From a bacterium SCSIO 12741 (lineage in GTDB: Bacteria; Bacteroidota; Bacteroidia; Flavobacteriales_G; Salibacteraceae): a stretch of 64,000 bases of DNA. Where the stretch lies: the NCBI GenBank assembly GCA_024398055.1, contig CP073749.1, forward strand, positions 4,960,594 through 5,024,593. The letters run 5' to 3'. The translations under genes and the position numbers were made by a program. The notes below the pieces were generated by a model. That model ran no database searches. It saw only the letters and a program-made list of their open reading frames with translations, and was not told the origin of the DNA. Shown one piece after another: positions 7,534-16,334 of the stretch; the stretch's first letter is position 1, and every line of letters starts with the position of its first letter.

Positions 7534-8434
7534 CATTTTCACAATAGAATCGGTAAGTCAAATCCATGAGTTTTTGGGATTATCTGGCCCCAAACATCCA
7601 TTAATAACCGTTCTGCCGATTGACGAACGAATCGTTACTGCAAACTATGGCGATACTACTTTTGTCATGGATCTGTTTCAAATCAGTCTAAAAAAAGGGA
7701 TTGAAGGAAACATTTCCTATGGACGTAATTCTTACGACTTTAAGGATGGCACCGTGGTTTTTACCAAACCGGATCAAGCCATGAAGTTTTCCACCCAGGA
7801 AGACTTTAGCAATGTATCGGGTTGGACCATCATATTTCACCCTGATTTGATTCGTAAATCAGAATTGGGAAAGATTATTGATAACTACGATTTTTTCTCC
7901 TATGAAATCTTTGAAGCCCTTCACCTATCAACCGAAGAACAGGAAGTACTTACCGAATTAGCGGAAAAGATTAAAAGAGAATACGAATACATTATTGACC
8001 GCCATAGTCAGGAATTGATGGTGTCGAACATTAAACTCTTACTGGATTATTGCACCCGGTATTACGATCGTCAATTTTACACCCGTTCGAATCTGAATAA
8101 AGACCTGGTCAGTCGATTTGAGTTGTTGCTTCACAATTATTTTAAGGAGGATAAACAACGAGCGCTGGGTGTACCAACGGTAAAGTACTTTGGAGAGGCT
8201 ATGAATATGTCCGCGCATTACTTAAGCGATATGCTTAAAAAAGAAAGTGGCCGGAGCGCACAGGATCACATTTATACTCACTTAATGGATTTGGCCAAAA
8301 CCCGATTGCTAAATTCAACCGCACCTATTAGTCAAATAGCCTATGGATTGGGTTTTGAATACCCCAATCACTTCAGCAAGCTGTTTAAATCAAAGGTAGG
8401 GATGAGTCCAGTAGATTTCAGGTCAAATAACTGA
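7526..8434 (+). CDS. AraC-family transcriptional regulator (second paralogue)
   Basis: 302 residues with the C-terminal AraC DNA-binding domain (ISQIAYGLGFEYPNHFSKLF, then MSPVDF) and an N-terminal sensor domain like that of the regulator at 349-1275. Its start codon overlaps the end of the SRPBCC gene by 8 bases, so it is the last gene of the hydrolase operon and probably autoregulatory for it. Two paralogous regulators suggest either two inducers or one regulator per half of the cluster. Confidence 0.88.
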   Translation: MSNIFTIESVSQIHEFLGLSGPKHPLITVLPIDERIVTANYGDTTFVMDLFQISLKKGIEGNISYGRNSYDFKDGTVVFTKPDQAMKFSTQEDFSNVSGWTIIFHPDLIRKSELGKIIDNYDFFSYEIFEALHLSTEEQEVLTELAEKIKREYEYIIDRHSQELMVSNIKLLLDYCTRYYDRQFYTRSNLNKDLVSRFELLLHNYFKEDKQRALGVPTVKYFGEAMNMSAHYLSDMLKKESGRSAQDHIYTHLMDLAKTRLLNSTAPISQIAYGLGFEYPNHFSKLFKSKVGMSPVDFRSNN

Positions 8435-8491
8435 ACAAAAGCCACAGTAAGTTAATGATATTGGAGAAGTCTACTGTTTACGTTTCGATGC

Positions 8492-9865
8492 TTACTTCCC
8501 AATACAAAACTTCGAAAAGATATTCCCCAACAAATCATCGGTGGTGATCTCTCCAGTGATCTCGCCCAGGTGGAATAGGGCTTGACGAATATCAGCGGCC
8601 AACAGATCGCCGGATATGCCCATTTGCATGCCATTTTGAACCGCATCCAATGCTTCGGCGGTTTTGGTCAGCGACTGAAAGTGGCGAATGTTGGTGATTA
8701 AGGTTTCGTTTTCTCCCGTGCGTCCGGAAAGAACCAACTGGACCAATTTATCTTTCAGCTCTTGGAGTCCCTCCTTTTGCTTGGCAGAAAGCGAAACAAA
8801 CTCGAGGTCATTTTGAAAGGCTGCAATTTTCTGATCGTCTACCTTATCGCTTTTATTGGCCAGGGAAAGAATAACGGCCTCTTCCCCACTCCGTTGTTGA
8901 AGTTCTACCAAGTTGTTGGCGGCTTCTTCCGGAGTATTGTTCGTTAAATCAAATAGATAAAGAACGATATCGGCGCTTTCCATTTTTTCCCAGGCGCGTT
9001 GTACGCCCATAGCCTCCACGGTATCCTCGGTTTGGCGTAGACCGGCTGTATCGATAAAGCGGAAATAGATGCCTTCGATCACCATTTCGTCTTCCACGGT
9101 ATCCCGAGTGGTTCCAGCGATGTCGGTTACCAAAGCACGCTCTTCATTGAGTAAAGCGTTTAGCAAAGTCGACTTTCCGGCATTGGGCTTACCGACAATG
9201 GCTACAGGGACTCCATTTCGAATGGCATTCCCGGTTTTAAACGAAGCGATGAGCCCGGAAATGACTTTTAGGGTTTTCTGAATCAGTTCTTCCAGTTGCG
9301 TGCGGTCAGCAAACTCAACATCTTCCTCACTAAAATCGAGTTCCAGCTCGACCAGGGATGCGAAATGAATAAGCTGTTCGCGCAACTCTTTGATTTGTCG
9401 GGAAAATCCACCACGCATCTGATTCATAGCAACCTTATGGGCGGCTTCAGAATTGGAGGCAATTAAATCAGCCACGGCCTCAGCCTGACTCAAATCGAGT
9501 TTTCCATTGAGAAATGCGCGCAGAGTAAATTCTCCCGGCTCAGCAGGAACGGCACCTTTGCTTGTGAGCAAACGCATCACATTTTGGAGAATGTAGGGAG
9601 AACCGTGGCAAGAAATTTCAACCACCTCTTCGCCGGTATAACTTTTCCCATCTTTAAAGAGCGTCATCAACACCTCATCCAGAATGGTTTCTCCATCCCG
9701 AATATCACCAAAGTGAGCCGTATGCCCAGCCTTGTTCGATAAATCCTTGGAAAAAACTGAATTCGCAATACTAATAGCCTCTGGACCAGAAAGGCGAATT
9801 ACGCCAATAGCACCTACCCCCTGAGGAGTGGCCAAAGCAACGATGGTAGAATCCGATACATTCAT
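8492..9865 (-). CDS. mnmE: tRNA uridine-5-carboxymethylaminomethyl(34) GTPase MnmE
   Basis: 457 residues, normal length. N-terminal folate-binding domain (ATPQGVGAIGVIRLSG), helical domain, then a Ras-like G domain with GKPNAGKST (G1), DTAG (G3) and NKSD (G4), and the C-terminal FCIGK motif that carries the conserved Cys. With MnmG it installs cmnm5 groups on U34 of tRNAs in the cytoplasm. Single gene, convergent with the AraC gene at 7526-8434; its promoter probably includes the box at 9873-9880. Confidence 0.97.
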   Translation of the reverse strand: MNVSDSTIVALATPQGVGAIGVIRLSGPEAISIANSVFSKDLSNKAGHTAHFGDIRDGETILDEVLMTLFKDGKSYTGEEVVEISCHGSPYILQNVMRLLTSKGAVPAEPGEFTLRAFLNGKLDLSQAEAVADLIASNSEAAHKVAMNQMRGGFSRQIKELREQLIHFASLVELELDFSEEDVEFADRTQLEELIQKTLKVISGLIASFKTGNAIRNGVPVAIVGKPNAGKSTLLNALLNEERALVTDIAGTTRDTVEDEMVIEGIYFRFIDTAGLRQTEDTVEAMGVQRAWEKMESADIVLYLFDLTNNTPEEAANNLVELQQRSGEEAVILSLANKSDKVDDQKIAAFQNDLEFVSLSAKQKEGLQELKDKLVQLVLSGRTGENETLITNIRHFQSLTKTAEALDAVQNGMQMGISGDLLAADIRQALFHLGEITGEITTDDLLGNIFSKFCIGK

Positions 9866-9872
9866 ACGGCGG

Positions 9873-9880
9873 CAAAAGTA
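9873..9880 (-). promoter_or_regulatory. -7 promoter box before mnmE
   Basis: On the minus strand TACTTTTG fits the Bacteroidota consensus TAnnTTTG exactly, 7 bases before the mnmE ATG. No clear -33 TTG at the usual distance. Confidence 0.4.
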
Positions 9881-9970
9881 ACTCCTTAAAACGACACCCC
9901 CTTTGTAAGGAATTTTAAATGTTCAATTTTCAAGTTAAACGCTAAACAGTCATCCCGCTATCCGTACCCC

Positions 9971-10077
9971 AAAAAAATTGAGAATTGAATATTGATCCTG
10001 AAAATTGAAAATTAACTCCCCCCAATTCCCACTAAAAAAATTGAGAATTGAATATTGATCCTGAAAATTGAAAATTA
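9971..10077. repeat. Two 44-bp direct repeats, 63 bp apart
   Basis: The 44-base unit at 9971-10014 recurs identically at 10034-10077; each begins with seven A then TTGAGAATTGAATATTG and ends AATTGAAAATTA. The unit is built of degenerate ATTGA/AATTG words. It lies in the 283-base gap between mnmE and the secreted PKD protein, whose ATG is at 10149. A related AT-rich word, TTGAAAATTGAGCATTGA, occurs upstream of thrS near 51713. Confidence 0.85.
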
Positions 10078-10148
10078 TTCCCCCTCTTCCCCCCTTTTGC
10101 CAAATCGCCATCGTTCCATTAAGCATAAACACAAAACATTCATTAATC

Positions 10149-11090
10149 ATGAAAACTCAGCATTTACTTTTTACCCTCCTTTTTTCGCTCCTTGGCTGCT
10201 TTGGCCTTCAGGCGCAGACTTACTACATGTACGGACAGGTGATCAATATTTCATCACCCACAATCGTAAGCATTGATGCTAACGGATCTACACGAACCGT
10301 TACAACCGATTCACTGGGAAACTTCTCAGATAGTGTAAACACCATGGGAACTACCCAAGGATATATTTCGGCTACCGTGATCGATTGCAACGGAAATTCT
10401 CAACGTGCCAGTGGAAGTTGGAATCCCGGAACCTCGGTATGGTCAACTACGGTTCAATTGGATGGATGCCCAAACACTCCACCTCCACCACCCGCATGCA
10501 AGGCTTTATTTTCCGTCAGTCAGGTTTACCAGAGTGGACCGGGGCAAGCTCCAATTCCTTTCAACGTTATGATTCATAACCGGTCGACTGGAAGCAACCC
10601 AACTTATTTGTGGGATTTTGGAGATGGCTCCACGTCCACTCAGGCTAAACCAGTTCATGTGTACAGCGGCAATGGTCCATACAAAGTATGCCTTACGGTT
10701 ACATCCGGATCCTGCACGGATACCTACTGCGATACTGTAAAGATCGATTCCAATGGTCACGTAACCCGTGGAGCAGGACTTACCCTCTGGGTAGATGAGT
10801 ACGATGAGAGCAAATTGACTTCTGTGGCGTCTCACCACCGGGAAGAAGTTAATTTCAAAGCTTATCCTAATCCCGCCAACGATCAGCTTATGATTTCTGT
10901 AGAGGCGGAAGAAGGTCAATCCATGCAATTGGAAATGATGACCTTAACAGGAAAGGTTGTTCTGGCAGCACAAGAGGATTGGACAGGTTCTCCGGTCACT
11001 CTCGATATTCAGGATTTGGCACCTGGTATTTACTTGCTAAATGTCCGTTCTGAAAACTGGAATGCCGTTCAGCGCATTGTTGTTGAATAA
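10149..11090 (+). CDS. Secreted PKD-domain protein with T9SS type A sorting domain
   Basis: 313 residues from the ATG at 10149, which opens a signal peptide ending GLQAQ; a longer in-frame start would hide it. Domains in order: an N-terminal carboxypeptidase-regulatory-like or Ig-like region, a proline stretch (PPPPP, about residue 117), one PKD domain with the diagnostic YLWDFGDGS, and a C-terminal T9SS sorting domain (AYPNPANDQLMI ... PGIYLLNV). Exported by Sec, then across the outer membrane by T9SS, to the surface or medium. Binding partner unknown. Followed by a hairpin at 11115-11143. Confidence 0.88.
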   Translation: MKTQHLLFTLLFSLLGCFGLQAQTYYMYGQVINISSPTIVSIDANGSTRTVTTDSLGNFSDSVNTMGTTQGYISATVIDCNGNSQRASGSWNPGTSVWSTTVQLDGCPNTPPPPPACKALFSVSQVYQSGPGQAPIPFNVMIHNRSTGSNPTYLWDFGDGSTSTQAKPVHVYSGNGPYKVCLTVTSGSCTDTYCDTVKIDSNGHVTRGAGLTLWVDEYDESKLTSVASHHREEVNFKAYPNPANDQLMISVEAEEGQSMQLEMMTLTGKVVLAAQEDWTGSPVTLDIQDLAPGIYLLNVRSENWNAVQRIVVE

Positions 11091-11114
11091 GTAACCATCA
11101 ACTCTCAATCAGTG

Positions 11115-11143
11115 AATGGCGACCGCTTATTTCGGTGGCCATT
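11115..11143 (+). terminator. Hairpin after the PKD protein, probable terminator
   Basis: AATGGCGACCG (11115-11125) pairs with CGGTGGCCATT (11133-11143), one mismatch in 11 bp, with a 7-base loop. Followed by TTGC rather than a full T run. Confidence 0.5.
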
Positions 11144-11164
11144 TGCTGTTAGTATTCACGCGGA

Positions 11165-11712
11165 TTGGACGCATTAGATAAGTCGTTACTGAAGGCGATT
11201 CGGAAAGGGGATCGTCGAGCTCAGCTGAAATTGTACGATAGCTGTTTCAGTCTGTTAATGGGTGTGGCCATCCGTTACCGACTGGATCCAGACAAGTCTG
11301 CCGAGTTAATTAACGACACTTTTATCAAAGCGCTTAAAAAGCTGGATCACTATCAGGTGGGCACCTCGTTTCGAGCCTGGATTAAGACCATAATGATACA
11401 CACGGTGATTGACGATTTTCGGAAGCAACAACGCAACCGAGAGATGGCAGCCACCGATGAGCAATTGGAATACGGAGGCAAGCAGGTGGCTTATAACGAC
11501 TACATACGCGATGAAAGGATTCGGGAAATTCTAAAGGTCCTGGAGGTACTCCCCCGGCTACCCGCTATGTGTTCAACCTGTTTGCGCTGGAGGGATACGC
11601 CCACAAAGAGATTGCCGAATTGCTAAGCATATCGGTAGAAACCTCCAAGTGGCACGTGAAGGAAGCTCGCAAAAAATTGAGCGGTTATTACAAATTCATT
11701 ACGAACGAATAG
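11165..11712 (+). CDS. ECF RNA polymerase sigma factor, frameshifted in a C run
   Basis: The first ~130 residues from a TTG start are a normal sigma-70 family region 2 (ELINDTFIKALKKL ... FRAWIKTIMIHTVIDDFRKQ). An in-frame TAG at 11150-11152 excludes an earlier start. The frame then breaks at the C5 run 11551-11555: as written it ends at 11626 in unrelated sequence, but one frame over the protein continues as PATRYVFNLFALEGYAHKEI, the region 4 helix-turn-helix, to a stop at 11712. One missing C restores LPPATRY. This is either a sequencing/assembly indel or a real inactivating mutation. The downstream partner gene begins 9 bases later. Confidence 0.8.
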
Positions 11713-11721
11713 GAAAAGAAG

Positions 11722-13241
11722 GTGGAAGATTTAGACAAGTTTCTGCAAGACGCCCGGAGTTCTCTGGACAATGCTGAGTTCGAAATCAAGGATTCTTACC
11801 GGAATGATCTCATTTCCCGGTTAGACTCTCTTCAGGCCGAAGCCCCAAGAAGAAAAAAGGAGGATGGTTTTTCTTCTTGGGTGACCTGCTAATGCTTTTG
11901 GCCTTCTCCGGATGGTTTGCAGCCTCTCCTTCCGCCCATTCAATTTTCCCAATTCCTACTAACGATTCTATCTACTCCACTCCCGTATTGGCTGAAAGCG
12001 TCGCTGATAACACCTCTGCCAAACCTACCCGAGCGTCGAAAGGTATCAGCACTACACCAGCCGCAAACACCAAGTCATCAAATGCAGCAATTTCCAAAGA
12101 GCAACCCAATCAAGAAGTAGCACAGGCCAAGTCAACTGCTTCGACTATCCCTGAAATCCATCCATTGGAAAAGGATTATCAGGAAACTGTCGGGGGTCAA
12201 TATTCAGCAGTATCAAATTCAGCCTTTTTCTCCGCTGATGAAAAGCCAGAAGAAAATCAAAGGCTGCAACCTGAGCAGAAGGAAACCACCCACTTGCACT
12301 CCGATGTAGAATTGGAAAATATCGCTTCGAATGAGGGTATCGGATTTATGCCCCGTCTTTCCTGGTCATTGTTTCAACAGGAGTTTCTACACTATATTGA
12401 GCAGGGCGAAACCTCGGAGCATTCTTTCGAAAATGAGGAAAGAGATCGAGTCAAACAAAATACCCCTTCACTGTGGAGTTTATCGATGACCGGTGGTGCT
12501 CAAATCAGTATTCCAGGCAAACTTGATTACGGCAACCAGCAAGAGGCTAAAAATGTAACCAGCTCTTCCCTCCTTTCCCCAAGTATTCATTTTGGGGTAC
12601 AACGGTCCTTGGCCAATGAGCGATTTGCCTTAGGAACTGGATTCCAATATTCGCAATTGGGTGAATCCGTCACTTTTGAAACCCGGGGCGAAGAGTTTAG
12701 GATTTTGCCCTTTCAGATTTCAGATACCAGTTTCGAAATCAATGATAGAAGTTATGAAATTTATGACTCTACCTTCATACAAGGACGCTGGCATGTAGAC
12801 ACCACTTTGGTCATTCAGATCGATACGCAAACGACCATCACCCATCAGGTAAAAGACAGTTTAGTCAGCGACTCGGTGACCTATTCACACCAAGGAAAAA
12901 ACAGCTACAACTATTTTGAAGTCCCGATTTATCTCAGCTATACCGTGCTAAACCGGCCTGCCTGGAAGGTCCATGTAAATCCGGGAATCAGCTTGGGATT
13001 TGCCTCCATTCGTTCGCATAGCCTCAATCCTTATCTGGCCGAAGACCAAAAAGCAAACAGCAATAAATGGATGGTTACCGCTCTTTTGTATGCCGACATT
13101 GAAAGGCGAATAACTCCCAACCTGTGGATGCATTTGGGGGCTGGCACCCAATACACCTTGTATTCTGGACTAAAGTCAGGTAACAACCGCCGAAATTATG
13201 GGTTGATCCAATCTCGCTTCGGCCTCACCTATCGGTTTTGA
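11722..13241 (+). CDS. Sigma-factor partner: N-terminal cytoplasmic region, TM segment, periplasmic linker and outer-membrane-like barrel; frameshifted
   Basis: A GTG at 11722, in the frame of the sigma stop, begins EDLDKFLQDARSSLDNAEFE, a charged cytoplasmic segment. This frame ends early at 11889, but one base more in the T5 run at 11868-11872 would join it to GDLLMLLAFSGWFAA, a transmembrane segment, and then ~430 residues to 13241. The long middle part is Ser/Thr/Gln/Glu-rich and low in structure; the last ~250 residues have alternating strands ending in YRF, as in outer-membrane beta-barrels. Sigma factors in Bacteroidota are commonly followed by such proteins, presumed anti-sigma sensors. 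The downstream open frame alone starts at a TTG at 11877. Confidence 0.65.
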
Positions 13242-13321
13242 TCCAGGAAATAGTCGGCTCGAATACTTGCCGATTGGCGATTCCGGTTTAATTTCGAAGT
13301 TTACTTTCAAATTCTGCAAGA

Positions 13322-14092
13322 ATGGCTTCAAAATTGATATCCTGGAATGTTAACGGAGTGCGGGCTGCCGTCAAAAAAGGGCTCATTGATATTATCTACG
13401 ATCTGAATCCCGACGTACTTTGTTTGCAAGAAACCAAAGCACAGGATGATCAAGTAGCAGAGGCCTTGCAAGATTTGAAGGGATACCATGTTTATTCCAA
13501 TTCTGCCGTTAAAAAGGGGTATTCGGGAACAGCCATTATCAGCAAGGAAAAACCCTTGAGCATTCATCCCAATATCGGTATCACTGAGCATGATCAGGAA
13601 GGCCGGGTATTGATGGCTGAGTTTGAAGATTACTACCTGGTAACGGTTTATGTACCCAACTCCCAAAACAAATTGGCCCGCCTTGATTACCGGGCAAATT
13701 GGGACCACGATTTCCGTATGTACCTGGACAATCTTCAGAAAACCAAGCCCGTAGTTGTTTGTGGAGATATGAACGTATGTCACCGTGAAATTGACATCGC
13801 CCGGCCTAAGCCGAACTACAACAAATCTCCTGGATATACCCAAAAGGAAATTGACGGAATGGACAACTTTATCGACGAATCGGGCTTTGTAGACACCTTC
13901 CGTGCGCTGCACCCCGATGAAGTAAAATACAGCTGGTGGAGCCTACGCGGTGGAGCCCGAGCCAATAACGTGGGCTGGCGTATCGATTACTTCCTGGTAT
14001 CCCAAGGCATGTTCGAAAAAGTGCAAGAGGCCGATATTTTGACCGAAGTAATGGGCTCTGACCATTGTCCGGTTTTGCTTCAGCTTAGCTAA
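13322..14092 (+). CDS. xth: Exodeoxyribonuclease III
   Basis: 256 residues, complete. Exonuclease III/AP-endonuclease motifs in order: SWNVNGVRA, LCLQETK (metal-binding Glu), a Tyr-containing VTVYVPN, GDMNVC (catalytic Asp, Asn), GWRIDYF and SDHCPV (catalytic His). Repairs abasic sites and degrades 3' ends of duplex DNA. Monocistronic in appearance; a near-consensus box TACTTTCA lies at 13302-13309, 12 bases before the ATG. Confidence 0.96.
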   Translation: MASKLISWNVNGVRAAVKKGLIDIIYDLNPDVLCLQETKAQDDQVAEALQDLKGYHVYSNSAVKKGYSGTAIISKEKPLSIHPNIGITEHDQEGRVLMAEFEDYYLVTVYVPNSQNKLARLDYRANWDHDFRMYLDNLQKTKPVVVCGDMNVCHREIDIARPKPNYNKSPGYTQKEIDGMDNFIDESGFVDTFRALHPDEVKYSWWSLRGGARANNVGWRIDYFLVSQGMFEKVQEADILTEVMGSDHCPVLLQLS

Positions 14093-14106
14093 GAGAGGAC
14101 GGTTTT

Positions 14107-14145
14107 GAGGACGAAGACGAGAACGAAGACGAGGACGAGAACGAC
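14107..14145. repeat. Six-base degenerate tandem repeat between convergent genes
   Basis: Six and a half copies of GARRAC (GAGGAC, GAAGAC, GAGAAC, GAAGAC, GAGGAC, GAGAAC) directly after the exonuclease III stop and before the end of the convergent dioxygenase gene. It is purine-rich on the plus strand; no coding role is apparent. Confidence 0.75.
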
Positions 14146-14172
14146 TGCTTTGTTTTTGCCTTTTTGCTTGGC

Positions 14173-15114
14173 TTAGTTCCTGAGTACTTTTTGATAGTGT
14201 ACCTGCTGATCGTTCACCTTTAGGGAAATGAAATAGTAGCCTTTGGGCAAATCTGCTTCTGGCCTCCATTCTGCCGTGTACTTCTCTGCATTCAAGTTTT
14301 CTTCCGAAAGGTGGGCCACTTCATTGCCCTGCATGTCAAACACACTTATTTTGACCTGAGCTGGGCGGAATACACCATAGAATATCTCAACCCGATCGGT
14401 AAAAGGGTTGGGACTAACCCGGTAAATCATCCCCTTATCTACATGAGCTTCGTTTAATCCGGTAGAAACACCCTGTCCGTCCACAATAACATCCCAGGAG
14501 CCTTCCCAAACGCCCTGGCCATTTTTATGTACACTTATCGTTCGATCGGTAGCATCGAATTGTCCCGATGAAATCGAAGCGGCAGCATCGCCCGGAATAT
14601 CTGTATCACCGAGAAAATAGAGCTGCGTGGTGAGTGTTGTTCCTCCTGGAGGCGTGATCTTAAAATGGATATGTGCCGGTCTGTATTGAGCCCCGTTCAG
14701 GTATTTACCCGGCATAATGGTTTCAAACTGAAAAAATCCGTTGAAATTGGATTTGGTTTGCCCTCGAAGCTTGTAGCCTACATTGTCATAAGCCCCGGCA
14801 TCATCAGCATGCCATACATCAATGATAGTATCAGGAATCACCTGGGAACAATCCAGATTCGTAACTCGACCACTTATGATCAACCGTTCGCCCGGTTCAG
14901 AAGAATCGGCCAATTTCCCTCCCTGAATCTGGGGTGGATTGGCTGTATAAAAAGGACCTTCACCATAATAATCCAGGGTAGTTGGATCGCAGGCATCGGT
15001 TATATTTCCGGTTGCCATTGCGTCTTTGGATACCAAAGGCAACACGCCCAAAGACAAGGCTCCCAGGGTGGTATTTTTAAGAAATTTTCGTCGCGAATTT
15101 TTTTTAGAAGCCAT
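14173..15114 (-). CDS. Tat-exported intradiol ring-cleavage dioxygenase with T9SS sorting domain
   Basis: 313 residues. The N-terminus has a twin-arginine signal (NSRRKFLKN, hydrophobic stretch, MATG). The catalytic domain is of the catechol/protocatechuate dioxygenase superfamily: YGEGPFYTANPP, WHADDAGAYDN (first Tyr ligand), FETIMPGKY (second Tyr ligand) and RPAHIHFKI (the two His iron ligands). The last ~80 residues are a T9SS type A domain (RVSPNPFTDRVEI ... KGYYFISL). Tat export of a folded Fe(III) enzyme followed by T9SS transfer is an unusual combination. It would cleave an aromatic diol outside the cytoplasm; the substrate is unknown. Confidence 0.88.
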   Translation of the reverse strand: MASKKNSRRKFLKNTTLGALSLGVLPLVSKDAMATGNITDACDPTTLDYYGEGPFYTANPPQIQGGKLADSSEPGERLIISGRVTNLDCSQVIPDTIIDVWHADDAGAYDNVGYKLRGQTKSNFNGFFQFETIMPGKYLNGAQYRPAHIHFKITPPGGTTLTTQLYFLGDTDIPGDAAASISSGQFDATDRTISVHKNGQGVWEGSWDVIVDGQGVSTGLNEAHVDKGMIYRVSPNPFTDRVEIFYGVFRPAQVKISVFDMQGNEVAHLSEENLNAEKYTAEWRPEADLPKGYYFISLKVNDQQVHYQKVLRN

Positions 15115-15305
15115 ATCTCTCGGAATTTGTTCATCACAAATATCGGTTTATTGATGTTTGTAGAATTGGACTTTTTTCCGAATGGGTGGTAGTTATTCCG
15201 GTTGTTAACTGGAAAAAGTAGGATACTGAATTCCCGACTTTCAAACGAGAATGGTCGGTAAATTGCACTTGCTTTTCCCTGTCCAAAAAGCCTGCAAAAT
15301 TCCCC

Positions 15306-15335
15306 TTGCCAGAAACCCACAAACCCTTACTTTTG
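15306..15335 (+). promoter_or_regulatory. sucD promoter
   Basis: TTG at 15306-15308 and TACTTTTG at 15328-15335, separated by 19 bases, match the Bacteroidota sigma-ABfr pattern; the sucD ATG follows 34 bases later. Confidence 0.65.
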
Positions 15336-15369
15336 GACTCCCTTATAAACAACGAGATAATTCGAAACA

Positions 15370-16254
15370 ATGAGCGTATTAGTCAATAAAGATTCTAAGG
15401 TCATCGTACAGGGTTTCACCGGAGGTGAAGGAACCTTTCACGCAGGCCAGATGATTGAATATGGAACCAACGTGGTAGGTGGAGTAACTCCTGGAAAAGG
15501 TGGACAGACTCACTTGGATCGTCCGGTTTTTAATACTGTTGAAGACGCGGTTAAACAAACCGGGGCTGACGTAACTATCATTTTTGTACCACCTGCTTTT
15601 GCCGCTGACGCAATTATGGAAGCTGCTGAAGCTGGTATTAAAGTAATTGTTGCGATTACAGAAGGTATTCCAGTTGCCGACATGGTTAACGTGAAAAACT
15701 ACTTGAGCAACTTCGACTGTACGTTGGTAGGTCCAAACTGCCCAGGTGTTATTACCCCAGGTGAAGCCAAAGTGGGTATCATGCCAGGATTTGTTTTCAA
15801 ATCAGGTAAAATCGGAATCGTTTCTAAGTCTGGTACCCTTACCTACGAAGCTGCTGATCAGGTAGTGAAAGCTGGATTGGGAATTTCTACCGCTATCGGA
15901 ATTGGTGGAGACCCTATCATTGGTACCTCTACTAAAGCTGCTGTTCAGCGTTTGGTAGAAGATCCTGACACCGAAGCCATCGTTATGATTGGTGAGATTG
16001 GTGGTAACTACGAAGCTCAGGCTTCTCGCTGGTTGAAAGAAATTGGTAACCCAAAACCTGTTGTAGGATTTATCGCTGGTCAAACCGCTCCTAAAGGAAA
16101 AAGAATGGGTCACGCTGGTGCGATCATCGGTGGAAAAGACGATACTGCTGAGGCTAAAATGGCTATTATGCGTGAATGTGGAATTCACGTGGCAGAAAGC
16201 CCCGCTCAAATTGGACACACTTTGCTTGAAGCCCTTAAAGGCGTTCAGGCTTAA
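15370..16254 (+). CDS. sucD: Succinate-CoA ligase subunit alpha
   Basis: 294 residues, full length. CoA-binding N-terminal domain ([23 protein letters not shown]) and the ligase domain with GPNCPGVI and the active-site His that is phosphorylated in GHAGAIIGG. Catalyses the substrate-level phosphorylation step of the TCA cycle with SucB/SucC, which is not in this window. Stands alone between its own promoter (15306-15335) and terminator (16278-16310). Confidence 0.97.
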   Translation: MSVLVNKDSKVIVQGFTGGEGTFHAGQMIEYGTNVVGGVTPGKGGQTHLDRPVFNTVEDAVKQTGADVTIIFVPPAFAADAIMEAAEAGIKVIVAITEGIPVADMVNVKNYLSNFDCTLVGPNCPGVITPGEAKVGIMPGFVFKSGKIGIVSKSGTLTYEAADQVVKAGLGISTAIGIGGDPIIGTSTKAAVQRLVEDPDTEAIVMIGEIGGNYEAQASRWLKEIGNPKPVVGFIAGQTAPKGKRMGHAGAIIGGKDDTAEAKMAIMRECGIHVAESPAQIGHTLLEALKGVQA

Positions 16255-16277
16255 GCTTGTACCTCATAAATTAAGGA

Positions 16278-16310
16278 AAACGCTTTGCCTCCGGGTAAGG
16301 CGTTTTTTTT
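16278..16310 (+). terminator. Rho-independent terminator of sucD
   Basis: AAACGCTTTGCC (16278-16289) pairs with GGTAAGGCGTTT (16294-16305) over 12 bp including two G-T pairs, loop TCCG, followed by a run of eight T. Confidence 0.9.
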
Positions 16311-16334
16311 GCTCATTATTAAGGTTAAAGGGAT

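Noticed and set aside
10055-10276. Plus-strand frame across the direct repeat
   Set aside because: Overlaps the signal-peptide region of the PKD protein in another frame and encodes mostly repeat-derived sequence.
11545-11560. Programmed ribosomal frameshift in the sigma factor
   Set aside because: No slippery heptamer with a downstream structure was evident, and two other genes show the same homopolymer deficit.
13328-13912. Long antisense frame (194 codons) in exonuclease III
   Set aside because: Shadow of a conserved enzyme; hydrophobic content only mirrors the coding strand.
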